Below, piece by piece: positions 1-8,370 of a stretch of DNA of 64,000 nucleotides. How positions within the stretch are numbered: position 1 is the first letter of the stretch; each line of letters opens with the position of its first letter. The stretch comes from Candidatus Villigracilaceae bacterium (lineage in GTDB: Bacteria > Chloroflexota > Anaerolineae > Anaerolineales > Villigracilaceae), in the NCBI GenBank assembly GCA_026645935.1, contig JAPKMP010000012.1, positions 62,001 to 126,000 on the forward strand. The letters run 5' to 3'. Below the pieces are notes generated by a model, which had not been told where the DNA came from, searched no databases, and saw only the letters and a program-made list of their open reading frames with translations. The position numbers were made by a program, and so were the translations under genes.

Positions 1-81
1 GTAGACAGGATAAAACGGGCGCGTCCACACGTCCAACTGCAGGCGGAACGGCGCAAGCAGAATCGTCGCGGCAAAAAACAT
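1..81 (-). CDS. Partial membrane protein, N-terminus only (possibly O-antigen-ligase-like)
   Basis: Read on the minus strand, an open frame runs from an ATG at 81 off the left edge and gives about 27 residues. They start with a hydrophobic stretch and then Arg/Pro/Tyr-rich residues (PFRLQLDVWTRPFYPVY). The frame stays open for some distance upstream of the ATG, so the true start may be an upstream GTG. The pattern resembles the N-terminus of O-antigen ligase-type polymerases, and the divergent neighbour is a glycosyltransferase, but too little is visible to assign it. The stretch from 82 to 233 holds nothing else recognised beyond the presumed divergent promoters. Confidence 0.3.
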   Translation of the reverse strand, partial: MFFAATILLAPFRLQLDVWTRPFYPVY

Positions 82-233
82 GCGCGCGCCCGTTCGAAAA
101 AAACGACTGAAGAAGGGATAAGGGAAAATATTCACAACGCTAAATCGGACCTGTGCAATCTGGTTTGCAATTATAATCTGTCGCCGGTCATGTTTCTTTT
201 CCTTTCCTTATCCATTTTTCCCTTGGGCATTTC

Positions 234-1328
234 ATGAAAACTGCCATCGTTCACGAATGGCTGAGCACATTTGGCGGCACCGAGCGCCTGCTCGTCGAAA
301 CCCTGCGCCTCTTCCCGCATGCCGATGTTTTTGCACTGACCCATTTCCCAAAAAATTTCCAGAACACGCCGCTGCGGGAATTAATTGTCCAAACGACCTT
401 CCTGCAAAAAATTCCCCGCATCGAAAAACATTATCGCAAACTCCTGCCCATCATGCCGCTTGCGATCGAAACCCTGGACGTGAGCAAATACGACGTTGTC
501 ATTTCTCTTTCGCATGCCGTGGCGCATGGAGTCAAAACTCACAAACACCAAACTCACATCTCATACATCTCGACCCCGATGCGCTACGCCTGGCACATGC
601 GGGATGATTATTTGAAGCTGCACGGCCTGACGAATCCTCTCATCCGCCTCGCCGCAAACGGGACCTTGAGCCTGTTGCGCCGATGGGACGCCTCTGCCTC
701 CACTCGATCCAATTCATTGATCGCCAACTCCCAGTGGACAGCCTCTCACATTCGCGAAGCATGGAAAAGGGATTCCCAAGTCATCTATCCTTCCGTGGAT
801 ATTAATCGCTTCACACCTTCTAAAAAACGGGACAATTTCTATCTGCTCGTCTCGCGCCTCGTCCCATACAAAATGACGTCGGAGATCGTCAGGGCTTTTA
901 ATCTGCTGGGTTTACCACTCACCATCGTCGGTGATGGACCCGATCTGCCGCACCTTCAACGTATTGCAGGAAAAAGCATAGCGATCATGGGTTATCAACC
1001 AGACAAAGCCGTGACAGAGTTGATGAACAAAGCCAAAGCATTTGTGTACATGGCAACCGAAGATTTCGGCATTGCCATGGTCGAGGCGCAGGCGGCGGGA
1101 TGCCCGGTTATCGCCTATTACAAAGGCGGGGCGTCAGAAATCGTTCGGGACGGGGAGACAGGGCTGCTATTCAATGAGCAAACCGCTGAATCATTGGTCG
1201 AGGCGGTTCAAGATTTCGAAAAAATGAATTTAAACAGCAAAGCCGCAGTGGATAACGCGGCTCGCTTTTCTTCCGAACGTTTTCGGCGGGAATTCTTAAC
1301 GCATATTGAAAACCATCGAAAGGGGTAA
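234..1328 (+). CDS. GT4-family glycosyltransferase
   Basis: A 364-residue GT-B fold glycosyltransferase that would transfer a sugar from a nucleotide-sugar donor to a glycan or lipid-linked acceptor at the cytoplasmic face. The N-terminus carries the usual GT4 opening with a GGTE loop (residues 14-17). The C-terminal half has a GDGP donor-binding turn and the EX7E motif (EDFGIAMVE, about residues 276-284) that contacts the donor phosphates. Length is typical for the family. It ends 3 nt from the convergent DUF2214 gene. The divergent partial membrane protein suggests a surface-polysaccharide setting. Substrate cannot be read from sequence. Confidence 0.85.
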   Translation: MKTAIVHEWLSTFGGTERLLVETLRLFPHADVFALTHFPKNFQNTPLRELIVQTTFLQKIPRIEKHYRKLLPIMPLAIETLDVSKYDVVISLSHAVAHGVKTHKHQTHISYISTPMRYAWHMRDDYLKLHGLTNPLIRLAANGTLSLLRRWDASASTRSNSLIANSQWTASHIREAWKRDSQVIYPSVDINRFTPSKKRDNFYLLVSRLVPYKMTSEIVRAFNLLGLPLTIVGDGPDLPHLQRIAGKSIAIMGYQPDKAVTELMNKAKAFVYMATEDFGIAMVEAQAAGCPVIAYYKGGASEIVRDGETGLLFNEQTAESLVEAVQDFEKMNLNSKAAVDNAARFSSERFRREFLTHIENHRKG

Positions 1329-1331
1329 TAA

Positions 1332-1790
1332 TCAGTTCATGCCGATGGCGCGCGCCATGGCGGGAGCGACGAAAAGGATCAGTGCAATACCGACCAATTC
1401 CAAATTAAGAACAAGTCGGATGCGTTTGTATTCTTCGTCAGGGACTTCGATGGCAGTGCCGGTCTTCAGTCGGTCACCCCATTTGATGAAGCGAATGGTC
1501 GGATAAATGGACATCAGCCCCACAATCACGAACAGCCCCATCTTCACCCAGAACAGCGGGTTGGCGGCATAAAAGTTTGCACCTTTCTCAAAGAAAAAGA
1601 CGCGCAGCAGACCTGCCACTAAAAGTGTGCCCGATGAAATACCATACCAGCCGTCGATGCGTTGAATGCGTCGGGCTTCATTGACCGAAAGGGCTTGTTG
1701 GAATGCCACAAATTCATAGATCAAACAAGCAGTAAGCGCAAATGCAGCAAGGTGATGCAAGGACGCCATGATCGAATTAACGATAAGCAT
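1332..1790 (-). CDS. DUF2214-family four-helix membrane protein
   Basis: This 152-residue integral membrane protein has about four predicted transmembrane helices (roughly residues 6-28, 50-70, 80-100 and 128-148). It carries a conserved-looking RRIQRIDGWYG segment between helices 1 and 2 and a RFIKWGDRLKTG cytoplasmic loop. The pattern matches the DUF2214 family of small predicted membrane proteins, whose function is unknown. It lies 35 nt downstream of the SDR gene on the same strand, so it may be the last gene of the TetR-regulated unit. Confidence 0.7.
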   Translation of the reverse strand: MLIVNSIMASLHHLAAFALTACLIYEFVAFQQALSVNEARRIQRIDGWYGISSGTLLVAGLLRVFFFEKGANFYAANPLFWVKMGLFVIVGLMSIYPTIRFIKWGDRLKTGTAIEVPDEEYKRIRLVLNLELVGIALILFVAPAMARAIGMN

Positions 1791-1825
1791 GATGTTTTCC
1801 TTCTTAATAGATAAAGTTTTTCTGG

Positions 1826-2779
1826 CTATTTCTTTCCAGGGTGACTTTTGTACCAGGCAACCGTCTCCCTGATCGCCTCGCGCATGGGAGTGGCTTTCAT
1901 TCCAAACGTCGTTTCGAACCTGCTCGAATCCACGATGAACGGCTGGTCGAACTCGTACATCATCTCGACCAGTTCCTTCGCGGGCGGCGAGAAGAGCCCG
2001 GCAAACCGCAGCATGCCCGCACCAACGCTGGTCATCTTGAATGTCAGACCTGCTTCTTCGGCAAACATCTTCAGCATTTCACCCTGTGTGATGCGCGGAT
2101 GGTCGTTGGGAACATGCCAGGCCTGCCCATCGGCCTCGTCACGCTCACCCAAAATCACCAAAGCCCGCCCGAAATCCTTCAAAAAGGTATGAGTGTGGGG
2201 AATGTCCGTTCTGCCGATCATCTGGACGGTCTTTCCCTGTAACAACGGATAAAGCTGGCGGCTGCCAAAGGTGGTGGAAGAATCCAATCCCCATGGGCCG
2301 AAATAATCCGACCCGCGCGCCGAGGTGACGCGTACCCTCCCAGCCCCATGTGCTTCGAAGGCAGCCTGACTGGCATCCTTGCGCGCACGCCCTTTACGCG
2401 TGTGGGCATGATGCGGAGTTTCTTCGGTCATCGGCGAGCCGTTCGTATCACCGTACATGTACAAGTTTTCGACGATCACCAATTTGGCGTTGCTGCCCGT
2501 CAGCCCTTCCAGGATGGATTTTTGAAGCGACGGGAATTTTGTAGCAACTTCATGATATGCGGGCACCGCGGCTTGATACACCACCTGCGCACCCCGCGTC
2601 ACTTCCTTGACCTGGGCCGGGTCAAACAGATCAGCAGCTTTCACCTCCACCCCGGCAGGAATCTCCTCCAGCCGTCCCGATCGATTCACCACGCAGACCG
2701 GTTCTCCGCGCCGAACCAGTTCATCCAAAATGCACCGCCCGACCGCGCCTGTTCCCAATACCACATGATTGACTGACAT
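1826..2779 (-). CDS. NAD(P)-dependent epimerase/dehydratase-like SDR
   Basis: An extended short-chain dehydrogenase/reductase-type protein of 317 residues. The N-terminal Rossmann motif GTGAVGRCI follows the first beta strand, and VVNRSGR follows the second, where an Arg could favour NADP. Sequences after residue 100 include YMYGD in the region of the SDR active-site tyrosine. It resembles atypical NmrA/epimerase proteins that bind NAD(P)H and act on nucleotide sugars or other small molecules. The substrate is unknown. It sits 17 nt downstream of the DUF3291-like gene in a TetR operon, which suggests an inducible redox or detoxification role. Confidence 0.75.
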   Translation of the reverse strand: MSVNHVVLGTGAVGRCILDELVRRGEPVCVVNRSGRLEEIPAGVEVKAADLFDPAQVKEVTRGAQVVYQAAVPAYHEVATKFPSLQKSILEGLTGSNAKLVIVENLYMYGDTNGSPMTEETPHHAHTRKGRARKDASQAAFEAHGAGRVRVTSARGSDYFGPWGLDSSTTFGSRQLYPLLQGKTVQMIGRTDIPHTHTFLKDFGRALVILGERDEADGQAWHVPNDHPRITQGEMLKMFAEEAGLTFKMTSVGAGMLRFAGLFSPPAKELVEMMYEFDQPFIVDSSRFETTFGMKATPMREAIRETVAWYKSHPGKK

Positions 2780-2796
2780 TTGATTTCTCCTATTAT

Positions 2797-3198
2797 TTAC
2801 GCCAGCGGCGGAGCCGTGCGTCCTTCCAAATGGAACGCGGTGGGCTGCTTGAGTTTGGATAACTTGCCAGATTCGATCATGGCTTCATGCGCTTCCTGCC
2901 AGGTGGGGACATCTGGAGTCTCCTGCTGCCAGCGAGTGTAGGATGCCTCGCTGCAAATGCCGGCAAGGATGCACATGGCGAGTTGATGCGCGCCCGAATT
3001 GCGGAAGTTCTTCATGGAAGGCTCGTCCTTCCACACGGTCTTCGTCCAGTGCGTGAACGGGTCTTCGACGCGCGTGTCAAAATCGACGATGCCTTCCGAT
3101 CTCATTGCCTGGCTGGCGCTGCGCATGGCGTGCAAGCCAAACAGCGGCAGAAACCAAACAGAACGGACTCGCAAACGGGTAATGGAAACGTTATACAT
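2797..3198 (-). CDS. Small dimeric alpha/beta-barrel-type protein (DUF3291-like)
   Basis: This 133-residue protein has the layout of small ferredoxin-like monooxygenase-fold proteins: an N-terminal strand (VSITRLRVRS), then a WTKTVWKDE segment and a MKNFRNSGAHQLAM helix. A similar arrangement occurs in DUF3291 and spheroidene-monooxygenase-like proteins, some of which bind heme or small hydrophobics. The gene is 2 nt from the TetR gene and 17 nt from the SDR gene, so the three are almost certainly co-transcribed. Family assignment is by pattern only and the function is unknown. Confidence 0.55.
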   Translation of the reverse strand: MYNVSITRLRVRSVWFLPLFGLHAMRSASQAMRSEGIVDFDTRVEDPFTHWTKTVWKDEPSMKNFRNSGAHQLAMCILAGICSEASYTRWQQETPDVPTWQEAHEAMIESGKLSKLKQPTAFHLEGRTAPPLA

Positions 3199-3200
3199 GT

Positions 3201-3893
3201 CTAAATTCCTTTTACAAATTGATCGATGTTGGATCGAATTTCATATTGATACAGAGCCGCGCCGTCCACACCAAAGGGCGGCATATTGCCGGAGATCTCC
3301 AACGAGACCAACCCATGAACACGACTCCAGATCAACATGGAAACCGCCAGCGATAGAATGTCGTAATCGCCTGCATACGTTTTCCAAGTTTCAAACTGTT
3401 CTTCATAGCCGGGTTGAACACTGGGAAATCCTCTTGAATTCAATCTATTGACTACGCGCAGACCCTCAACGACGCTGACCAAAGCGCTCAACGAACGCGC
3501 CGCAGACGGCAGCACTTCCATCATTGGAGCCTGATAGCCGGGAATGGGTGTTCCAAAGATCAACTCATAGCGCTGCGGAAAATCCAACGCCCATTGTCGG
3601 TAGGCAAAGCCAATGGCTTGCAACTGCCCCACCAGGTCATCTTCGGCTTTGGCGTCGCGTGAAGCGATTTGGTAATCCCCAAAAGAAGTGTAGGCATCAA
3701 TGATCAGGGCGGTTACGAGCGCGTCACGGTCTGGAAAATAGTTGTAAATGGCAGGCGCAGTGATGTTCAGTTCGCGCGCGATCGCCCGCAGGGACAATGT
3801 CGCCGCGCCGGTCTCGGCGATCTGCCTCCAAGCCGTTTCTTTGATGGCTTCCTGTAGATTTGGGATCTGTGTCTTTTTGCTGGGTCTGACCAT
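3201..3893 (-). CDS. TetR/AcrR-family transcriptional regulator
   Basis: A 230-residue TetR-type repressor. The N-terminal helix-turn-helix spans about residues 16-60 and shows the typical TLSLRAIARELNITAPAIYN pattern followed by YFPDRDALV. The C-terminal ligand domain looks like the WHG type (FAYRQWALDFPQRYELIFG). It is the first gene of a unit with the DUF3291-like and SDR genes. A 13-bp-arm palindrome 14 nt upstream of its ATG overlaps the promoter, which supports autorepression with an unknown small-molecule inducer. Confidence 0.9.
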   Translation of the reverse strand: MVRPSKKTQIPNLQEAIKETAWRQIAETGAATLSLRAIARELNITAPAIYNYFPDRDALVTALIIDAYTSFGDYQIASRDAKAEDDLVGQLQAIGFAYRQWALDFPQRYELIFGTPIPGYQAPMMEVLPSAARSLSALVSVVEGLRVVNRLNSRGFPSVQPGYEEQFETWKTYAGDYDILSLAVSMLIWSRVHGLVSLEISGNMPPFGVDGAALYQYEIRSNIDQFVKGI

Positions 3894-3907
3894 GCCAACT
3901 CCTAAAT

Positions 3908-3937
3908 AATAAACACTGTAAATATACAGTGTTTATT
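3908..3937. promoter_or_regulatory. Palindromic operator of the TetR regulator
   Basis: Two perfect 13-base arms (AATAAACACTGTA and its complement) are separated by AATA. The palindrome sits between the -35 box and the TetR start codon and covers the -10 box, the classic position for an autorepressing TetR operator. Assignment to this particular TetR protein is inferred from position. Confidence 0.75.
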
Positions 3938-3949
3938 TACAGTTGTCAA
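3921..3949 (-). promoter_or_regulatory. Sigma70-type promoter of the TetR-SDR operon
   Basis: On the minus strand, TTGACA (3944-3949) is followed after exactly 17 bases by TATATT (3921-3926). This is a near-consensus housekeeping promoter directed at the TetR gene. Its -10 box lies inside the palindromic operator, so bound repressor would block polymerase. Confidence 0.75.
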
Positions 3950-3953
3950 GGGG

Positions 3954-3993
3954 CAAAAAAAGACCTCGGAGGTTTGGATGACCTCCGAGGTCT
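3954..3993 (-). terminator. Intrinsic terminator of the AlkZ-like gene
   Basis: A perfect 13-bp stem (AGACCTCGGAGGT, 3961-3973 with 3981-3993) and 7-nt loop begins 2 nt after the stop of the AlkZ-like gene. On the minus strand it is followed by a run of seven T. The same stem word, slightly varied, forms the terminator at 16444-16477. Confidence 0.85.
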
Positions 3994-3994
3994 G

Positions 3995-4846
3995 CTATAC
4001 AAATTCTTTTACTGCCACCCACTCCCCCGCAGACTTCGGGTGTTCTGCAAAAACCAACTTCCTCGCATCCACCAATTTACCAACCGCCCGCTTCACAACC
4101 TCATTGCCCCACCCAAACAATTTCTGCACGTCGCGAATTTGTGCCGCGCCGACCATGCCGAAATATAGTTCCAATAATTTCGCACGTGCTTGAGACTCGG
4201 TAATTTTCCGCGCTTGTTCGGCAAGTTTCGGGAAATGACTGGTCGTGATGGCGTAAATATGGGAATACTTCCACGCGCCTGCCTGCGCCACGCCGACCGG
4301 CAGAATCTTGAAATCCTTTTGCAGGTATTCAAGCGCCTTGTTGAATTCCGAATCTTTGGCATTGGAAAGTTTTGCCTCCTTGCGCAAATCAAGCGTGTGC
4401 ATCGAGCCTTTTTCGAGCAGGGCTTCATAGACCTGTTTCGCCGCCTGCGGCAGGCGTCCCTCGCGATAGGCGATCAGATAATCTTCGTTCGGGTCGCCGT
4501 AGTTTTCGGAGAGCGCATAAAAATACGGCACGACCTCCAACGCGATCATGGTCGCTTTACCGCGCAGAATCTTTCCGTAGTACCAGATCTTTTTATCGAG
4601 CGCGTCATCCTTCCATCCCCAGGTGATGTGACCCGGGTCATCGTGCGCATCAGCCACCGGACGATCACCCGCAACAGCGGTCCACAAAGAAGGCAGGTCC
4701 ACGCCTTTGATGGGCCAGAAATAAACAAAGCCGCGTTTGTTGACGAAGGTCAAAGCCGCAGCGGGGGAAGAAACCCGTTTTTGCGGCGGCAGGTTGAAGG
4801 TCCGTGTGCGAAGCGCCTGGAGTTTTTTCAAGTTGATCCGGGTCAT
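3995..4846 (-). CDS. AlkZ/YcaQ-related winged-helix protein
   Basis: This 283-residue protein is rich in Trp and aromatic residues in its first half (GFVYFWPIKGVDLPSLW, DDPGHITWGWKDD). The second half has helix-turn-helix-like segments (QVYEALLEKGSMHTLDLRKE; RDVQKLFGWGNEVVKRAVGKL). This pattern recalls the AlkZ-related branch of the YcaQ/HTH_42 DNA glycosylase family, whose members contain tandem winged helices. The QxQ catalytic signature of true AlkZ glycosylases was not seen, so enzymatic activity is doubtful. It is a single gene between a strong terminator and the divergent pgl gene. Confidence 0.5.
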   Translation of the reverse strand: MTRINLKKLQALRTRTFNLPPQKRVSSPAAALTFVNKRGFVYFWPIKGVDLPSLWTAVAGDRPVADAHDDPGHITWGWKDDALDKKIWYYGKILRGKATMIALEVVPYFYALSENYGDPNEDYLIAYREGRLPQAAKQVYEALLEKGSMHTLDLRKEAKLSNAKDSEFNKALEYLQKDFKILPVGVAQAGAWKYSHIYAITTSHFPKLAEQARKITESQARAKLLELYFGMVGAAQIRDVQKLFGWGNEVVKRAVGKLVDARKLVFAEHPKSAGEWVAVKEFV

Positions 4847-4884
4847 CGCTCAGATTTTATCATCTGCGTTACAATCGACAAGTC

Positions 4885-5592
4885 ATGGTCATAAAAAAAT
4901 TTAGAGACGGCGATGAATTAAGCCGAACCGCAGCAAAAGCATTGGTCGAACTCACAAATCAAGCCATTGCCGAACGCGGGCGTTTCCTCATCTCACTTTC
5001 CGGCGGCAGTACGCCAATGAAGCTTTATGAACAACTTGCCGTTGAGAAACTGGATTGGACCCGCGCGCATTTCTTTTGGGGCGACGAACGCTGCGTGCCT
5101 GTGGATGACCCCGGCAACACTTACGGGCAGACAAAAAAAAGCCTCTTTGACAAAATTGGGACAACGAATATCCACCGCATCAAATCGGAACTTGAGCCTG
5201 CTCAAGCCGCCCAAGCATATGCCCACACTCTGAGTGGATTCGCTGACGCACCCTTCGATTTTCCGCGATTTGATCTGGTTCTACTCGGTATGGGCGATGA
5301 CGGTCACACGGCGTCCTTATTCCCCGGTTCTCCAGTCGAAATCGACTCTGTCACAATCGCCGTCTCTGCCCACTATCAAGACCGCCCCGCCAAGCGCGTC
5401 TCGTTGACGCCGAAGGTGTTCAACCAAGCCAGGGAGATCTGGTTTCTCGTCACCGGCGCAGGCAAGGCTGAGACGTTACGCAACGTCATACATGGGGAGC
5501 GAAATTTGGAGTTATATCCCGCGCAGAGAATCCAACCCGTGAATGGAAACCTGATCTGGATGATCGATGAAGCGGCGGGAAAGTTTTTATAA
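4885..5592 (+). CDS. pgl: 6-phosphogluconolactonase
   Basis: This 235-residue enzyme hydrolyses 6-phosphoglucono-delta-lactone to 6-phosphogluconate, the second step of the oxidative pentose phosphate pathway in the cytoplasm. Family marks include the LSGGSTP phosphate-binding loop (about residues 34-40), FFWGDERCVP and LLGMGDDGHTASLFPG, typical of the DevB/SOL branch of the isomerase-like fold. Length matches the family. It is followed by gnd and zwf, so all three enzymes of the oxidative branch are adjacent. It diverges from the AlkZ-like gene. Confidence 0.93.
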   Translation: MVIKKFRDGDELSRTAAKALVELTNQAIAERGRFLISLSGGSTPMKLYEQLAVEKLDWTRAHFFWGDERCVPVDDPGNTYGQTKKSLFDKIGTTNIHRIKSELEPAQAAQAYAHTLSGFADAPFDFPRFDLVLLGMGDDGHTASLFPGSPVEIDSVTIAVSAHYQDRPAKRVSLTPKVFNQAREIWFLVTGAGKAETLRNVIHGERNLELYPAQRIQPVNGNLIWMIDEAAGKFL

Positions 5593-5601
5593 ATCTATTC
5601 T

Positions 5602-5715
5602 GGCATTGCGAGGAGCATTCTTGCTCTTCACTGCACCGAACGCATGCGTGTGCAACGAAGCAATCCTAATAAGCATCAGATCGCTTCGGGCGAAGTGCGC
5701 TGCCTTCGCAATGAC
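5602..5715. repeat. Interspersed palindromic repeat, CATTGCGAGG type, copy 1
   Basis: The pgl-gnd gap holds a roughly 114-nt element that starts with CATTGCGAGG and ends with CTTCGCAATGAC. It has imperfect internal inverted repeats around CGAAGCAATC and ATCGCTTCG. A second, better preserved copy lies at 32225-32343. It resembles the small MITE-like repeats scattered in many environmental bacterial genomes. Confidence 0.65.
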
Positions 5716-5738
5716 GATAACACGAGGAGTAACAAAAA

Positions 5739-6650
5739 ATGGAATTAGCATTGATCGGTTTGGGCAAAATGGGATTGAACATGGCAAAACGCCTCACCAA
5801 AGGCGGACATCGAGTGATCGGCTACGCCCGCACAAAAGAGACGGTGGATGGAGCAGTAAAAGAAGGCGTCGAAGGCGCATATTCGTTGGAAGAAGCCGTA
5901 GGCAACCTGACCTCTTCCCCTAAGGCGGTTTGGGTGATGGTCCCGGCAGGAGCCACCACCACAGAAACGATCCAGAAAGTCGCCGCGTTATTGAAACCCG
6001 GCGATATCATCATCGACGGCGGCAACTCGAACTACAAAGACACCATCAAACACGCCGAAATGCTCGAAGCCATGGGCATCGACTTTGTCGACTGCGGAAC
6101 CAGCGGCGGCATCTGGGGTCTCACCGAAGGCTACAGCCTGATGATCGGCGGCAAGGAAGAAGTGACCAGGAAACTGAGCCCCATTTTCGAGACCCTCGCC
6201 CCAGGAAAAGAACTCGGCTGGGGACGTGTCGGTCCGCATGGCGCGGGTCATTACGTGAAGATGGTCCACAACGGCATCGAATACGGCATGATGCAAGCCT
6301 TTGCCGAAGGCTTCGGCATCTTGAAGAACAAGAAGGAATTCGGGCTCGACCTTGCGCAGGTCTCGCACATCTGGCAGCACGGAAGTGTCGTCCGTTCATG
6401 GCTGCTCGACCTCGCCGCCAACGCCCTCGACGAAGACACTGAACTCAAGGACATCAAGCCCTGGGTCGCAGACTCAGGCGAAGGACGCTGGACGGTCTTT
6501 GAATCGATCGACCTCGATGTCCCTGCCCCGGTCATTACACTGGCGCTGCAAATGCGCTTCGCCAGCCGCGATGAAGAAAATTATCCCGCCCGCATGCTGG
6601 CTGCTCTGCGCAATCAATTCGGCGGGCATGCGATCAAGAAAGCTGAATAG
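5739..6650 (+). CDS. gnd: 6-phosphogluconate dehydrogenase, decarboxylating, short form
   Basis: A 303-residue enzyme that oxidises and decarboxylates 6-phosphogluconate to ribulose 5-phosphate. It belongs to the short (about 300-residue) class rather than the 470-residue class. The N-terminal Rossmann motif is GLGKMG (residues 8-13). DGGNSNYKD and DCGTSGGIWGL line the substrate site, and KMVHNGIEYGMMQA carries the catalytic lysine. Short-form enzymes are often NAD-preferring, but cofactor cannot be settled here. It lies between pgl and zwf; both gaps carry interspersed repeats rather than recognisable promoters. Confidence 0.93.
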   Translation: MELALIGLGKMGLNMAKRLTKGGHRVIGYARTKETVDGAVKEGVEGAYSLEEAVGNLTSSPKAVWVMVPAGATTTETIQKVAALLKPGDIIIDGGNSNYKDTIKHAEMLEAMGIDFVDCGTSGGIWGLTEGYSLMIGGKEEVTRKLSPIFETLAPGKELGWGRVGPHGAGHYVKMVHNGIEYGMMQAFAEGFGILKNKKEFGLDLAQVSHIWQHGSVVRSWLLDLAANALDEDTELKDIKPWVADSGEGRWTVFESIDLDVPAPVITLALQMRFASRDEENYPARMLAALRNQFGGHAIKKAE

Positions 6651-6655
6651 CAGAC

Positions 6656-6722
6656 GACAGACGATAGACCGTTGACCGTGGAAAATCCTTTTCCATCGTC
6701 CATCGTCCATCGCCCACGGTCC
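6656..6722. repeat. Intergenic repeat of CCATCGTCCATCG words, copy 1
   Basis: The gnd-zwf gap consists almost entirely of short related words: GACGATAGACCGTTGACCG on one side and CCATCGTCCATCGTCCATCG then CCACGGTC on the other. Together they can fold into an imperfect hairpin. Closely similar words fill the gap at 29518-29562 in the methyltransferase cluster. Confidence 0.5.
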
Positions 6723-6727
6723 TTCTT

Positions 6728-8212
6728 ATGAACACACCACTTTATAACGGATTATTGACGACGATCATCATCTTCGGCGCCTCCGGCGATCTGACCCAGC
6801 GCAAACTCATCCCCTCGCTTTTCAATCTCTTTCACAAGAGACGCACGCCCAAGAAATTCCAGATCTTCGGTTTTGGCGGCACGGAATTCAGCGACGAGCA
6901 GTTCCGCGAACATCTTTACAAAGGGATGAAGGAATTCGCCGGGTACGAATTCACCGACGAAGAGTGGGGCATTTTTGCGCCGAACCTGCACTATCTCGCC
7001 GGGAAATACACTGAAACAGGCGATTTTCATCGACTTGCAGAAGCGCTCACCGCCTCTGAAGGCGGCGATGCAAACCGCCTTTTCTATATGGCACTGCCAC
7101 CCACCCTCTTCCCAACCATCATCGACAACCTCGATGCCACCGGTCAACTGCACGAGAACGGCGGGTGGCGACGTGTGGTGCTCGAAAAACCCTTCGGCAC
7201 CGATCTCGCCTCGGCGATCACACTCAACAAGCAGGTCCACAAGGCACTGAACGAAAATCAGATCTACCGCATCGACCATTACCTCGGCAAAGAGACCGTG
7301 CAGAACATCCTGTTCACACGCTTTGCCAATACCATCTTCGAGCCGATCTGGAATCGCAACTACATCGACCATGTGCAAATCACCGTTTCAGAAAAAGTCG
7401 GTTTGGAACATCGCGCGGGTTTCTACGATGGCGTCGGCGTGCTGCGCGACATGTTCCAGAACCACCTCTTACAACTGCTGACCCTGGTGGCCATGGAGCC
7501 TCCCGCTTCGTTCAGCGCAAGTCACTTGCGAAACGAGAAGGTCAAAGTGTTGAGCGCGATCCAGCCGATGACTCCCGAACAGGTCGCAGTCAATACGGTG
7601 CGCGCCCAGTACAAGGGATACCGCGCCGAAAACAAAGTCAACCCAAAATCCACGACCCCCACGTATGCCGCGCTGCGGTTCTTCATCAATAACTGGAGAT
7701 GGAAGGGTGTTCCATTCTACTTAAGATCCGGGAAAAATCTTTCAGAAAAGATGACCCAGATCATCATCCAATTCAAAGAACCCCCCACCACCATGTTCCC
7801 CATGCAGACCATGAAGCCAAACATGCTGGTTCTTTACCTGCAGCCCGATGAAGGCGTGCATTTGCGTTTCGAAGCAAAAGCGCCTGATACGGTCAATGAA
7901 ACCCGCTCGGTGGATATGGAATTCCATTACGACGACGCCTTTGGCAAGACAGCCATTCCAGAAGCCTACGAACGGCTCCTTCTCGATGCCCTGCAAGGGG
8001 ATGCCTCACTTTTTACCCGCGCCGACGAAGTGGAAACCGCCTGGTCGTTGATCGATCCCATCCTCCAGACGTGGGAAACGCATCAGACTCCGCCTCTGGC
8101 TGTGTACCGCCCAGGGAGTTGGGGTCCACCCGAAGGCTACGATCTGCTCGCCCGCGACGGACGTCGCTGGCTGAACGATGAAGCCAGCAGGCTCCTGGAG
8201 AAGGAAAATTAA
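6728..8212 (+). CDS. zwf: Glucose-6-phosphate 1-dehydrogenase
   Basis: This 494-residue enzyme oxidises glucose 6-phosphate to 6-phosphogluconolactone with reduction of NAD(P), the entry step of the oxidative pentose phosphate pathway. The Rossmann loop GASGDLTQRKL (residues 17-27) binds the nucleotide. EKPFG (153-157) and the substrate-binding, catalytic RIDHYLGKE (181-189) are intact. Length is typical. It is the last gene of the pgl-gnd-zwf group and is followed by a GC hairpin. Confidence 0.96.
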   Translation: MNTPLYNGLLTTIIIFGASGDLTQRKLIPSLFNLFHKRRTPKKFQIFGFGGTEFSDEQFREHLYKGMKEFAGYEFTDEEWGIFAPNLHYLAGKYTETGDFHRLAEALTASEGGDANRLFYMALPPTLFPTIIDNLDATGQLHENGGWRRVVLEKPFGTDLASAITLNKQVHKALNENQIYRIDHYLGKETVQNILFTRFANTIFEPIWNRNYIDHVQITVSEKVGLEHRAGFYDGVGVLRDMFQNHLLQLLTLVAMEPPASFSASHLRNEKVKVLSAIQPMTPEQVAVNTVRAQYKGYRAENKVNPKSTTPTYAALRFFINNWRWKGVPFYLRSGKNLSEKMTQIIIQFKEPPTTMFPMQTMKPNMLVLYLQPDEGVHLRFEAKAPDTVNETRSVDMEFHYDDAFGKTAIPEAYERLLLDALQGDASLFTRADEVETAWSLIDPILQTWETHQTPPLAVYRPGSWGPPEGYDLLARDGRRWLNDEASRLLEKEN

Positions 8213-8217
8213 TCACG

Positions 8218-8240
8218 AGGCCACGCACAAAGCGTGGTCT
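8218..8240 (+). terminator. Hairpin after zwf, weak terminator
   Basis: A 9-bp stem with one G-T pair (AGGCCACGC with GCGTGGTCT) starts 6 nt after the zwf stop. The following bases (CCATTT) are only weakly T-rich. It may terminate the pentose phosphate transcript or act as a 3' stabiliser. Confidence 0.4.
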
Positions 8241-8370
8241 CCATTTAACCCTACTTAAGGATAGGGGCAAAGCCGCCCCCAATGACTATACTGACAGATG
8301 GCTCTGCAACTCCCATCGACCTGCTTCGTATATCCTCAAAGTGATCACCAAGGAATAAAGGAAATATAAA

